The notes under the pieces were generated by a model. It was not told the DNA's origin. It saw only the letters and a list, made by a program, of their open reading frames with translations, and did not search any database. Shown here in pieces: positions 38,462 through 47,979 of a DNA stretch of 64,000 nucleotides. Every line of letters starts with the position of its first letter. Positions within the stretch are counted from its first letter, which is position 1. The stretch covers positions 114,632 to 178,631 of the forward strand of contig NZ_JAMQKB010000006.1 of NCBI RefSeq assembly GCF_028416575.1, read 5' to 3'. Made by a program: the position numbers and the translations under genes. This stretch comes from Terrihalobacillus insolitus. GTDB lineage: Bacteria > Bacillota > Bacilli > Bacillales > Amphibacillaceae.

Positions 38462-38673
38462 TATATCTTAAATATTCATTTAAATACCTTTTGAAGAAAC
38501 AAATTATTTCTATATATATCCTCTATTTTTACCGTTTTCAAACATTAAATTAATTCTTTAACACTGCTATATAAGGATTTTTGAAATAAACTTAGATAAA
38601 ACCTTAATGGTATAGGGCTAAAAAGAATTAAATTTATATCTTAGTTATGTCTTAATTTATATCTTAAGATGTT

Positions 38674-39555
38674 TTAAGTGTGGTTTTTAAGACATAAAAC
38701 CCATTTTGGTTTTTTACTTGATCCCATATTTTTTATGGTTTGGTCTTTTTTATGCATTTCGTAAAGTAAATTTGTAACTTTTTTCTTTTTTTGAGTTATG
38801 TTTAAAGCATCTGAGAGTTTATCCAATAATAGATCATCAATTTCTGATCTACTAGCTGAATCATATTCTTCAATAAAGGAGATAATCATTTTTTTTATAG
38901 TGTTCTTTATCAAATGCTCTATTTTTAATATAGGAAGATTTATCCCCTGTCAGAGCAGCAATTTTTGAAGAAACGTATATATTAGGGTATCTGCCTTCAA
39001 TCAGTTTATTTTTTCTAAGTTTTCCCGCTTGTTCTTTGCTAATTGGTTTACTTTTCTGAACTTTATCCAATAAAATGACTGTATCTAAATCAAGGTCTGC
39101 GTGATTAATTAGCATCTTTGTATAATTTAGATCAATAATTTTACCAAATATTTTTACAGTTACCCTTTTATCATTGTCTAAATCATAATCAGGAAGTGGG
39201 AAAAATCTTTTCTTTTGCAATAAAAACATTTTCCGTATACCACTGCCTATGGTATCTATCATATTCAGATTAACCATAGCTTCTGCCAGCCAGCGATTTC
39301 TATAAAACTCTTGAGGGGCATCTTGCTTGATAACATTTTCTATAGTCTGAGGGATGAAATTCCCAACATTTGTAAACACAAGTTCTTCAGGCTTTTCAAC
39401 GACATTTACTCGACCCATTAATTCGTAATCTTGGTGAGCAATGCAATTATGAAGTGCTTCTCTTATAACATACGAATCATATTGGTTAATTTCTATAGGA
39501 AATAAACTTTGGTCAGGCATATACCTATATTTAAGGTTTCTTATTTGCTTCTTCG
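38674..39555 (-). pseudogene. RecG-like / AlbA_2 (Schlafen-type) ATP-binding protein, truncated and frameshifted
   Basis: The 216-codon frame ending at 38870 covers the HATPase_c_4 region typical of AlbA_2/RecG-like proteins: YMPDQSLFPIEINQYDSYVIREALHNCIAHQDYELMGR, FTNVGNFIPQ, NRWLAEAMVNLNMIDTIGSGIRKM. Near 38880 a frameshift passes into the 79-codon frame that carries the winged-helix C-terminus (MIISFIEEYDSASRSEIDDLL...KKPKWVL). Coding similarity continues upstream of the first Met to about 39555, where the ISL3-type element begins, so the N-terminal AlbA_2 domain was lost there. Non-functional. Confidence 0.75.
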
Positions 39556-40889
39556 CTGTTTAAAATGATCAGCACCTGTCAATACTAGATTCTAACTAAT
39601 AGAATCAAAGGGTGATAATTCATGAGTATTGAAGTCCAAGATATTGATAGTGTTTTTCATATCTCCGAACCGTGGTATATTGAGAGATGTGTATTTGATG
39701 AAGAAAAAGAGTGCTTACATTGTTATATTTCTTTTCGCAAAGGAGCTACTTTTAGTTGTTCTAATTGTGGGCAAGAACATCAGAAAGTATATGATATTGC
39801 TGATCATAATCGAACCTGGAGACATTTGAATTTTTTTGAATATCCATGCTATATTCACGCTGAGTTACCACGTACGGAATGCATAAATTGCGGTAAAATT
39901 CATCGGGTTCATGTACCGTGGGCCATTAAGCGGCGTTCGAACTTTACGTTGTTGTTTGATGCTTGGATTATTGCAATGGCAAAGGATATGCCCATGAGTG
40001 CAATCAGCCGACTTGTCAAAGAACATGATACGCAGTTATGGCGTATTCTCCACTATTACGTGGATCAAGCTATTGCAGTACAGGATTTATCGCATGTAAC
40101 CATGATTGGAACTGACGAAACCTCTGCTAAGAAAGGGCATAATTACGTAACCATTTTTATGGATCTTAAAAAAAAGAACGTCATACATGTGACAAAAGGT
40201 AAGGACTCCAGCACGTGGGAAGAATGTAAAAAACATTTGGAATCCCATGGCGGGAGCTCTGAAAAGGTAAGGTATCAGAGGTGTCGATGGATATGTCCCC
40301 TGCTTTTATTAAGGGAGCAACAGAAAACTTTCCCAATGCAGCCATTACCTTTGATAAATTCCACGTCATTCAGGCTGTAAATCAAGCTGTAGACCTAGTG
40401 CGACGATACGAACGTCAAAGTAGTGCAGATTTAAAAAACACGCGATACATGTGGTTGAAAAACGAAAAAAACCTAACCAAAAAGCAAAAGGAAAAGCTAG
40501 ATCGATTAAAAGACTCTGATTTAGATACAGCCAAGGCCTATCGTATGCGCATGAGTCTTCAGGAAATGTATAATTACCCTCCTGAAATTGGACCAATTGC
40601 GTTAAAAGAATGGATCCAATGGGGGCTGCGTTGCCAACTGAAACCCATGGTAGATGTGGCAAAAATGCTGAATAAACATTATGATGGCGTCGTCCAATGG
40701 TTCAGCTCAAAATTGAACAATGGACTGTTAGAAGGGATTAACAGCCTGTTTCAAGCAGCAAAACGGAAAGCAAGAGGCTACCGCTCAGACAAGAACATTG
40801 TTGCCATGATTTATTTACTAGCTGGAAAGCTGGATTTCTCGCAACAGTTAGCGGATTTGCTAATTACCACATCCTTTGCTATAATTTAA
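39556..40889 (+). mobile_element. ISL3-family insertion sequence, decayed
   Basis: Contains a frameshifted ISL3 transposase. The left end is placed near 39556, where similarity of the neighbouring AlbA_2-type gene stops. I could not find a matching pair of terminal inverted repeats. The right side is interrupted by the IS4-like element, whose transposase stop codon lies 3 bp from the ISL3 stop codon. Confidence 0.65.
39622..40889 (+). pseudogene. ISL3-family transposase with frameshift
   Basis: The first frame (39622-40380) has the ISL3 zinc-finger HTH region: CSNCGQEHQKVYDIADHNRTWRHLNFFEYPCYI and CINCGKIHRVHVPW, then the first part of the DDE domain (IGTDETSAKKGHNYVTIFMDL). The second frame (from ~40275 in phase) continues VSEVSMDMSPAFIKGATENFPNAAITFDKFHVIQAVNQAVD and NNGLLEGINSLFQAAKRKARG, the rest of the catalytic domain. 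A one-base shift near 40265-40275 separates them. The C-terminal tail differs from the normal ISL3 ending and may derive from the neighbouring insertion. Confidence 0.85.
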
Positions 40890-42332
40890 ATGTTAGGTGC
40901 ACCTTATTTGTATAGGTTTTACCATGTTTGTTATATCCTCGTCTGTTAGTATGTGTCTTCGAAACGACTCTAACAGATCCGAGGATATTTTTATTGCCGT
41001 TTTTTTAATGGTTTTTAAAAGCTTTGTGCCTTTTTCAAATAGCTGCATCATTATATCTGCTATTTGCGTTAATATATAATGATTTTTCATGGCTGTATAA
41101 TTGTGGCTGTTGGCGTGTTCGATGTAATATCGCACGTTTTTTTGGTTATTGAATCCCTGATTTTCAATTTTCCATCTACTTTTACCTGCATGAGAAAGAG
41201 CTTTTGCATTGCGTTTGGTAATGTTCATATCGGTAATAAACAGGAATTGTTTCTTGTTTCCGTCCTGTTCATCAAGTTCACATTCAATCAAGTTCAACTT
41301 TCGTTGATTGTATGCAATACCGTTTACCCAGCAAATATCTTCTAGTTTATTGTCGCTTTCCAACAATTTTAATTTGGCAAATTCATCCGCAACGCTAGAT
41401 ATCCGGCCTTCTTTAAAACGAAGCATGTATTTCCATTTGTTTTCTTCACAAATATCGAATACCCCTTCACATGTGTAAAGACTATCCCCTAGTATACAGA
41501 TGGGCAATCGCTTGAATATCTTCTTTAGTTTCTCTGCCAACCTGTAGAAAGCCTTCAATTTGCAATCCTGTTTTTTCACATCTTCCGATTCGTTTTCAAT
41601 AAACTCAGAAGCAATGCTTAAAACCATGTCTCCCACTACCAATTTTGCTTCTAGTACGTGATGCATATAAACTGTTTTCTTCACTTCACCATTTTCGTCT
41701 CTATATTCCCGGCGCAAGCAGTGTTCACAATGCTTTTCGTCAAAACTAAACAGCCCTGTGCCATCAATAATGACACCCCAATATTTTTCATTTATTCGAT
41801 ACTTTTCTAGGGATCTTTTCTTTAATAATTCTTTGATCATGTATGTTCTGATTTTCTCTAGCTCTTTCGAATCTAGGGCCGATAAAAAATCGTTGATTGT
41901 ATCATAATGAGGAAGCTCTACAAGAGTTTTTTTGCCCAAAATCTTTTTTACATTTTCAATGCATTCATCCCGGTTAAAACTCTCTGTCATGCCTCGCATA
42001 CTCTTCATGTTAAACAGATTTTTTAAAATTGGTGCTAACAAGAGAACATCCGTATCGTAGGTAATATAACTTTGATTCCTTGGATCCTTGACCTGAAGCA
42101 GTACTTTATTAAGATCTTTAAAAAAATGCTTATTGTTTTTCATTAACTCGAAAAAATATTTCGCTTCTTTTTCGAGTTCCCTTTTTTCTTTTCTATTCAT
42201 ATTAAAATTAATCCCCCTGAAAATGTTGATATAACAGTGCTTTTCTATCTTAATTATACCATTTTTCCCAACTAGACTAGGGGATTATAGACCGATTTTA
42301 GCACGAAAAATTTTTACTCTTCAGAGCTGGAA
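40890..42332 (-). mobile_element. IS4-superfamily insertion sequence
   Basis: An apparently intact 435-residue DDE transposase with ~130 bp of upstream DNA. The right boundary (~42332) is set by the point where yifB similarity ends (after GYLGSRH). The left boundary falls at the end of the ISL3 ORF. Terminal inverted repeats were not recognised by eye, so exact ends are uncertain. Confidence 0.6.
40893..42200 (-). CDS. IS4-type DDE transposase
   Basis: 435 residues. The catalytic acids are suggested at IDGTGLFSF (first Asp), ILGDSLYTCEGVF (second Asp) and SRWKIENQGFNNQKN (R-x3-E of the YREK signature). The fold is that of Transposase_11. The N-terminal ~150 residues are helical with the motif YDTINDFLSALDSKELEKIR, common in this transposase group. 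Unlike the surrounding genes the frame is intact, so this is the youngest element of the island and may still be active. The exact IS family (IS4, IS1380 or ISNCY) is not certain. Confidence 0.8.
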   Translation of the reverse strand: MNRKEKRELEKEAKYFFELMKNNKHFFKDLNKVLLQVKDPRNQSYITYDTDVLLLAPILKNLFNMKSMRGMTESFNRDECIENVKKILGKKTLVELPHYDTINDFLSALDSKELEKIRTYMIKELLKKRSLEKYRINEKYWGVIIDGTGLFSFDEKHCEHCLRREYRDENGEVKKTVYMHHVLEAKLVVGDMVLSIASEFIENESEDVKKQDCKLKAFYRLAEKLKKIFKRLPICILGDSLYTCEGVFDICEENKWKYMLRFKEGRISSVADEFAKLKLLESDNKLEDICWVNGIAYNQRKLNLIECELDEQDGNKKQFLFITDMNITKRNAKALSHAGKSRWKIENQGFNNQKNVRYYIEHANSHNYTAMKNHYILTQIADIMMQLFEKGTKLLKTIKKTAIKISSDLLESFRRHILTDEDITNMVKPIQIRCT

Positions 42333-43203
42333 ATGCCTAGAACCTAGGTACCCACACGGACATGGATTCATTGCACCTAAAAGGAGAAATTGAGCCGGAT
42401 AGGTAACTGTTGACGCAGCACGACTAATCGTTACCTTGCCTGTTTCAATTGGTTGGCGCAACATGTCTAGTGTCCGCTTTGGAAACTCTGCCATCTCGTC
42501 GAGAAAAAGCACGCCACAATGAGCAAGGGACGCCTCCCCAGGCTTAGGATTAGATCCACCCCCAATTAGTGAGACCGCTGAAGATGAGTGATGTGGATTT
42601 CTAAAAGGGGCAAGCTGAAAATTAGCATTGGTCAGGCCTGATAATTGGTAGATACTCATCACTTCATACTGCTCATTTTGTGTGAGCATCGGTAAAATTG
42701 AAGGAAATGTTTCAGCCAGTAAGCTCTTCCCACAACCTGGCGGGCCGGACATTAAGACGTTGTGACCACCAGCTGCTGCAATTTCTAGAGCCCTTTTTGC
42801 CTTATCATGCCCAAGAACATGCTTGAAATCTTTGTCGTAGGAAACGGTAGATGTATTGGTGGTTGTAGGTGATGAAAAGGCTTCTGAAGAAAAAGCAGAA
42901 AGTTGACCGGAAAAAGATTCAATGACTTCACTTAAAGACCGGACAAAGCGTAGTTCAATCCCTTCCAGCTGTTCAAGTGGAAAATCACCCATCCATGGCA
43001 AATAAAGCACAGAAAACCCTACTTTCCTAGCAGACAGAATTGCCGGCAGCATGCCATCAACTGCTTTATAAAGCTGCTATAACACGATCCTTGGATTCTT
43101 TAACCGACGTATCCGGTAACCCAACAATATTAACACCCTCTACACCGGGAAACAACTGCACCTAAACCTGAACCTTATACCCTTCCATTCCCTTTAGATC
43201 TCA
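42333..43203 (-). pseudogene. YifB/ComM Mg-chelatase-like AAA+ ATPase, broken
   Basis: The readable 243 codons cover the central part: [51 protein letters not shown] (Walker A), [28 protein letters not shown] (Walker B) and [13 protein letters not shown], where the IS4-like element cuts it off. Upstream, the N-terminus MEGYKVQV ... [22 protein letters not shown] (43070-43188) is still visible, but it carries an in-frame TAG and is joined to the ATPase part by a stop and a deletion of about 65 codons. Normal length is ~500 residues. Non-functional. Confidence 0.88.
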
Positions 43204-43324
43204 TAAAAAAGCGTCCTGTTAATTCGTGTACGACTGACCCATAACATATCTAGTAAATCACCCCACCCCCCGTGAAACAAGATTTTTCGGGTGGTGACAG
43301 GCACTTCACATTAGGCACTCAACA

Positions 43325-45199
43325 TTATAATGGACTGGCGGTTGCAATACGCTTATACGTATTTCTTCCTACAGTTCCTTCAAAAAACGAATCCGGGTGG
43401 TGAAAATACTGTCTTGTTTCCTCTAATTCATCTATACGTTTTATCTGTCCCTCCAACCATTGCTTAGTCCGATACTGTGCTGTTGCCATTCGTGTGATGA
43501 CACCCCCATAGCGGATATCCAGTACTTCCCATCCAAATGGTTTATTACGGTCGAGCCATACTTCCCGATGCTTTTCACGCAAAATATCGACATTCTTTTG
43601 AAGAACAGTAATCTTATCATAGATTTTACTTACTTCCTTCTCATCCCTTGCATCATACGCTGATTTCAACTGAAGTCCTATCTCTGCTTTCACCTCAAGG
43701 ACACTTGCCAGCTGCATGTAAAAATCAAACAACAAATGATAGGCTGCATTATTTGCTCTTGCACTATCGAGTTTAAAAGCTAATTCCCTGTAATGGTTGT
43801 CAAGTCCGAGGTCTGTAATGTTTTCATCATATAAACCAAGTAAAATGTCTTGATACAATAAGAATTTAGAGGGATTAGAACCACTTATATTAGGAGCAGA
43901 TACTCCCGGGGTTTCATCCAGTTGATTAAGCAGTAAAAAATCTTCATAATTGCCACCTGTGCAAAAGGAGAAACGCTGTTCTAGCCTTTCTTGATCAACT
44001 GAAGCATGATAAGCATGCTCTGCGTAAAACTGTAACATGGGTAAAGCAGCTTGGAAAGGAGTTTCTGCTCCATCATCGCCCCACATAGTAACGAATGTTT
44101 CCTTAATCCCCTTCCTTTTACAGGCAGAAAGTGCTGCTTCAGTTGTCGCTATTGCTTTTCCATAATTCGGAGATATGCCATTCCAAGTCCAAACCCCACC
44201 AGCAAAAATGGGATTTTCTTTTAACTCCTGATGCTTTTGTAGAAATACTTCATAGAACTCCTCATCTGTGTGATAATAGTCCCAGTACACAAGCTGCACA
44301 TCAGGAATGGAAGCAATCACATCCTTAGGAATTATTGCTTTTGAATCATAATAATCCCCATTCTCAGAGCCCAACCTAAAGTACATGTCGCTCCATATCA
44401 TCGCCTCTAATCCTAAGCGCTCCGTTATTGACACTACTGTTTGCAGATGCTCATTCATAAGCTTAAACCGCTTTTGATACCCATGTTCCTCTAAATATTT
44501 ACCTAAACCAAGTTGATGCGCTTCGTCCATGCCAATATGAATACGGTTCGATTGGAAAGGGCGGGATGCTGCTTTGATGATATGCCCAATAAACTCATAC
44601 GTTTTTGGATTTCCAACAAGTAAAATATCGTTGGTATCCCTAAGCCCCTCTGCATACTTCCACTTTAATGCTTGCGTAAGATGGGAGAGCGTTTGGATGC
44701 ATGGAATCACTTCAATTCCTAAGGTTGCAGCATATTGATCACAGGTTCGCAGTTCCTGTTCTGTATAGCGACCGCGCATATAACCGAAATAAGGATATTC
44801 TTCTACTTCGTATGTATCTTCGGTATAAATCATAAAAAGGTTAAGCCCCATCATCGCCATCTTTCTTAACAGATCTTGGATGCTCTCCACATTTGGCACC
44901 GCATTACGTGAAGCATCAACCATAGCGCCACAGGTTTCAAATTGAGGATATTCCGTTTTCTCAAAATTTGTTTCAGAATCATAGTATTCCAACCACAAAC
45001 CTAAAGCACGAAAAAAGTGAATCTTCTTTTCAAAATGAATGTCACCTTTCCCGTTTTCATTCGCTACAACAATTGGCCCCTGTTTTTGAACAATGTCTAA
45101 TGGATAACCGTCATCACTTAGAACGATTTGTAACTCATCTGCGAGCAGTTCTAAACCATCTTTGATTTCTGCGATATCACCGTACACTTTTAGCTTCAT
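43325..45199 (-). CDS. GH20-family beta-N-acetylhexosaminidase
   Basis: 624 residues. A (beta/alpha)8 catalytic domain spans about 90-400, with the family's Asp-Glu pair in IHIGMDEAHQLG (~residues 225-236). Active-site strands are GLNLFMIYTEDTYEVE, VIPCIQTLSHLTQ and AMIWSDMYFRL. The N-terminal ~85 residues form the small alpha/beta domain common in GH20. The C-terminal ~200 residues are helical. There is no signal peptide, so it acts in the cytoplasm on imported oligosaccharides. It releases terminal GlcNAc or GalNAc using substrate-assisted catalysis. It is the last gene of the amino-sugar locus; the ATG follows GGAGGGAGGAG. Confidence 0.88.
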   Translation of the reverse strand: MKLKVYGDIAEIKDGLELLADELQIVLSDDGYPLDIVQKQGPIVVANENGKGDIHFEKKIHFFRALGLWLEYYDSETNFEKTEYPQFETCGAMVDASRNAVPNVESIQDLLRKMAMMGLNLFMIYTEDTYEVEEYPYFGYMRGRYTEQELRTCDQYAATLGIEVIPCIQTLSHLTQALKWKYAEGLRDTNDILLVGNPKTYEFIGHIIKAASRPFQSNRIHIGMDEAHQLGLGKYLEEHGYQKRFKLMNEHLQTVVSITERLGLEAMIWSDMYFRLGSENGDYYDSKAIIPKDVIASIPDVQLVYWDYYHTDEEFYEVFLQKHQELKENPIFAGGVWTWNGISPNYGKAIATTEAALSACKRKGIKETFVTMWGDDGAETPFQAALPMLQFYAEHAYHASVDQERLEQRFSFCTGGNYEDFLLLNQLDETPGVSAPNISGSNPSKFLLYQDILLGLYDENITDLGLDNHYRELAFKLDSARANNAAYHLLFDFYMQLASVLEVKAEIGLQLKSAYDARDEKEVSKIYDKITVLQKNVDILREKHREVWLDRNKPFGWEVLDIRYGGVITRMATAQYRTKQWLEGQIKRIDELEETRQYFHHPDSFFEGTVGRNTYKRIATASPL

Positions 45200-45236
45200 T
45201 CTGTTGCTCCTCCCTCCTCATCCATTTACAATCTAC

Positions 45237-46184
45237 TTAAAGGTACGTGTTTACGTACTGGATGGTTTTATCAATATGTTCGATAGTAGAGACATTGTGC
45301 CCCGAAAAGGGATAGACTTCCATTGACTTTGCTACTTCTAACCGATTATATACACCAAAAATAGACTCTGGCGGACAAACAGGATCCTTTAAACCAGCAG
45401 ACATCCTAACACGACAAGAAATACTCGGGGATAGATTAAGGTTATCAAAGTACGACAATGTATGAAAAACGGTGTTGATATATGCTGGATGTCGTTCTAA
45501 AAATTTTTCTACATAAGTAAGCGATCCTTCCATCTTTAGTGTGATTGCTAGCTCCACATCACACATGTTCGGAATATCCGCGACTGCAAGTTTCGGTCGT
45601 TCATCCAATGCGGCAACTGCTAAGGTAATCCCTCCACCCATACTCGTTCCCATTATCGCAATCCGTTCTTTATCAATTTCCTGGCGTGTACAAACAAAAT
45701 CAATCGCACGAACGCCATCCATATAGACCTTACGATAGTAGTACTCTGCTTTATCTAGAATCCCTTTTGTTACCCAACTTCCCATTTCATCAGATGAGTA
45801 AGTAGAAAAATCTCCACTTCTCCCTTGTCCCCTACAATCGACCGCCAATACGGCATACCCTTGAATCAACCACTTCATATATTCTGAAATTGAATGCTTA
45901 TGCCCTCCATAGCCATGAAAGAAAATAAGGCAAGGCAAAGCATGTGTGACTTCTTTGGGGACAAGGTAAAAAGCTTCAATCGGCGTGTCATCAAATCCAT
46001 GATAGGTTAATTCATATGCCTTAATCTGTTTAATTGGATAATCAATTGTTTTCAACTGTGCACAAAGTGGTTTTTCCCTAGTTTGACGAATAGTCTTTGC
46101 CCAAAATACATCGTGATCGGTTTGTTTAGTTAACGGTGGGTCATAGCTCTCTAACTCCTTCATTCTTTCTTGAACACATTTCAT
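45237..46184 (-). CDS. CE7-family acetyl esterase (AXE1 / cephalosporin-C deacetylase type)
   Basis: 315 residues, the standard CE7 length. An alpha/beta hydrolase with nucleophile Ser in GTSMGGG, acid Asp in GLKDPVCPPES and His in FSGHNVSTIEH. The RGQGRSGD motif that completes the CE7 signature is also present. It removes acetyl groups from short acetylated oligosaccharides in the cytoplasm. In this locus it may deacetylate O-acetylated amino-sugar units. Follows the RpiR gene by 52 bp in the same direction. The ATG follows AGGAGAGAACC. Confidence 0.9.
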   Translation of the reverse strand: MKCVQERMKELESYDPPLTKQTDHDVFWAKTIRQTREKPLCAQLKTIDYPIKQIKAYELTYHGFDDTPIEAFYLVPKEVTHALPCLIFFHGYGGHKHSISEYMKWLIQGYAVLAVDCRGQGRSGDFSTYSSDEMGSWVTKGILDKAEYYYRKVYMDGVRAIDFVCTRQEIDKERIAIMGTSMGGGITLAVAALDERPKLAVADIPNMCDVELAITLKMEGSLTYVEKFLERHPAYINTVFHTLSYFDNLNLSPSISCRVRMSAGLKDPVCPPESIFGVYNRLEVAKSMEVYPFSGHNVSTIEHIDKTIQYVNTYL

Positions 46185-46236
46185 TCGGTTCTCTCCTATT
46201 TCCTCATTCTATTTCTAATACCATCCATTAATTGAA

Positions 46237-47079
46237 TTAGTAGATTTTGTCTACCACTGCACTTGCCGTTTTTCTCTTCATATCTATAGAACTGTCTTTG
46301 TTGAGCAAGGCCATACCCGTGCAAAGTAAGTCAATCACAAATAGCTGTGACATTTTTGCAGTTAACGACCCACCTTCAAGTGGGGATTCTTTCCCTCCCC
46401 CGTTTAGTACAATATTAGCAAGTTGGGTAATCGGTGAACGGGAATAGTAAGTAATTGCGATGATTTTAGCACCATTCTCTTTGGCAATTTCTAAGGAACG
46501 AACAGTATCCCTTGTACTTCCTGAGACACTTATTCCAACAACGACATCGCCCTCGGACAATGTTGCTGCTGTCATAGCCTGCAAATGGGAATCCGTAATC
46601 GACTCCGTTCTTCTGCCTATTCGTAAAAATCGACTTTTAGCATCAAGTGCTGTTAATCCAGATGTTCCAACGCCAAAAAAGTGAATCGAATTGGCATCTT
46701 CTAGCAATCTTACTGCGCTGTTTAAATCCGACTCGCTAATCATTGATGCAGTATGCTTTATTGCTTGGATTGTATTGGTCGAAATGGACTGAATCAAGTT
46801 CGGTGATTCAGGTTCATCTGACTCCTGTTCGTTCGGGACATTCTGCGCGATAGACAGTTTAAACTCTTGATATCCCTTAAAACCAATTTTCTTACAAAAG
46901 CGAAGAACAGTTGTTTCCCCAACACCGACTTCATCTGCCAAATCTGTCACGGAATAATACATGACTTGATCAAGATTTTCTAACACAAAATCAGCTACTT
47001 TTTGTGCCGATTTCGTCAAGGATGGGTAGTAGCTGTTGATAATGCCTTTAATTGGTTTTTTTGTTTGTGTCGCTACCAT
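46237..47079 (-). CDS. MurR/RpiR-family transcriptional regulator
   Basis: 280 residues. An N-terminal HTH_6 domain (PSLTKSAQKVADFVLENLDQVMYYSVTDLADEVGVGETTVLRFCKKIGFKGYQEFK) is followed by a C-terminal SIS sugar-phosphate isomerase-like domain (FFGVGTSGLTALDAKSRFLRIG...GISVSGSTRDTVRSLEIAKENGAKIIAIT). Such regulators respond to phosphorylated (amino)sugars and control MurNAc, sialate or hexosamine genes. It lies inside the catabolic locus and very likely regulates it, perhaps sensing ManNAc-6-P or GlcNAc-6-P. The ATG follows AGAAGGAGA. Confidence 0.92.
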   Translation of the reverse strand: MVATQTKKPIKGIINSYYPSLTKSAQKVADFVLENLDQVMYYSVTDLADEVGVGETTVLRFCKKIGFKGYQEFKLSIAQNVPNEQESDEPESPNLIQSISTNTIQAIKHTASMISESDLNSAVRLLEDANSIHFFGVGTSGLTALDAKSRFLRIGRRTESITDSHLQAMTAATLSEGDVVVGISVSGSTRDTVRSLEIAKENGAKIIAITYYSRSPITQLANIVLNGGGKESPLEGGSLTAKMSQLFVIDLLCTGMALLNKDSSIDMKRKTASAVVDKIY

Positions 47080-47145
47080 AAGTATATCTCCTTCTAAAAT
47101 TGATAATTCTCATTTCGTTTCCTCCGTCCTTCTGAGTATGAAAGG

Positions 47146-47955
47146 CTAGATGTCTATTTTCATGCCATCATAAGCAACATCAATACCATGTGGGTGTAAA
47201 AGCGCTTCTAAATCTTTATGTGTTAACCCTATATTATGCGAAAAATGTGTCGCAATAATTCTCGTATCTTGATGGATATTCCTATTTTTTTCAAAGGTTT
47301 CTTTCAACTGTTTTACAGCAGCAATATTCATGTGATTCTTCCTGCTGTCAATTAAACCATTTGTACAATCTAGGATCATTACATCCATCGTTTTGTCGGA
47401 CAGCCAGTCGAAGGTCTCATTCGGAAACCATCCAGTATCATGACCATACAGACAACTTTTTCCATTCTTTTCTATAAAATAAATGTAGCTGTTCTCATCT
47501 GGTTTATGGTCTGCTTTTAACGGCGTTACCTGGGCTTTTCCCACTTTATACGTCTGAAACGGCTTGAATTCTTGAATGGTAAATGCTTGTAATGTATGGT
47601 TTAATACCTTTTTGCAAGTGCTGACGACGCTTTCATTGCCAGAAATTGATAAAGGATATTCAATTCCATGGGCGTATATCTCACTTCGCATCTTAATATC
47701 TTCAGGAAAAAAATGATCATGATGGGTATGCGTGATAATTAGGTGCTGAAATGTAGAAATTTCCATTCCTTCTATTAGTATATGCATAAAAGTATCCGGA
47801 GGAAAGTCTATCTTAAGCTCACGATCTATGATTGCGGAAGTGCGCGTTCTGATATTTTTACCTCCTAATTTTCTAGCACGTTCACAATGCTCACACTGGC
47901 AAAAAAGTGCTGGAATCCCTTCAGCAGCTGCTGTTCCTAGCAATCTAATTTCCAT
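47146..47955 (-). CDS. Metallo-beta-lactamase-fold hydrolase (PhnP-like)
   Basis: 269 residues. The metal-binding motif THTHHDHFFPED (~residues 75-86) and further ligands in KADHKPDENSY, GHDTGWFP and ATHFSHNIGLTHKDLEALLHP show the MBL phosphodiesterase-like fold. The N-terminus has a CxxCEHC zinc-binding loop (ALFCQCEHCERARKLGGKNIRTRTS), as in PhnP-type cyclic phosphodiesterases. The substrate here is unknown, but its place within the locus suggests a sugar-phosphate derivative. The ATG follows AATGAGGTGTG. Confidence 0.85.
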   Translation of the reverse strand: MEIRLLGTAAAEGIPALFCQCEHCERARKLGGKNIRTRTSAIIDRELKIDFPPDTFMHILIEGMEISTFQHLIITHTHHDHFFPEDIKMRSEIYAHGIEYPLSISGNESVVSTCKKVLNHTLQAFTIQEFKPFQTYKVGKAQVTPLKADHKPDENSYIYFIEKNGKSCLYGHDTGWFPNETFDWLSDKTMDVMILDCTNGLIDSRKNHMNIAAVKQLKETFEKNRNIHQDTRIIATHFSHNIGLTHKDLEALLHPHGIDVAYDGMKIDI

Positions 47956-47979
47956 TCACACACCTCATTTTCGTAATAA

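Noticed and set aside
43260..43310. GC-rich CACCCCACCCCCC...CGGGTGGTG stretch as a riboswitch
   Set aside because: It lies in the debris between broken yifB and the GH20 stop codon with no downstream gene to regulate; probably a short dispersed repeat or decayed terminator.
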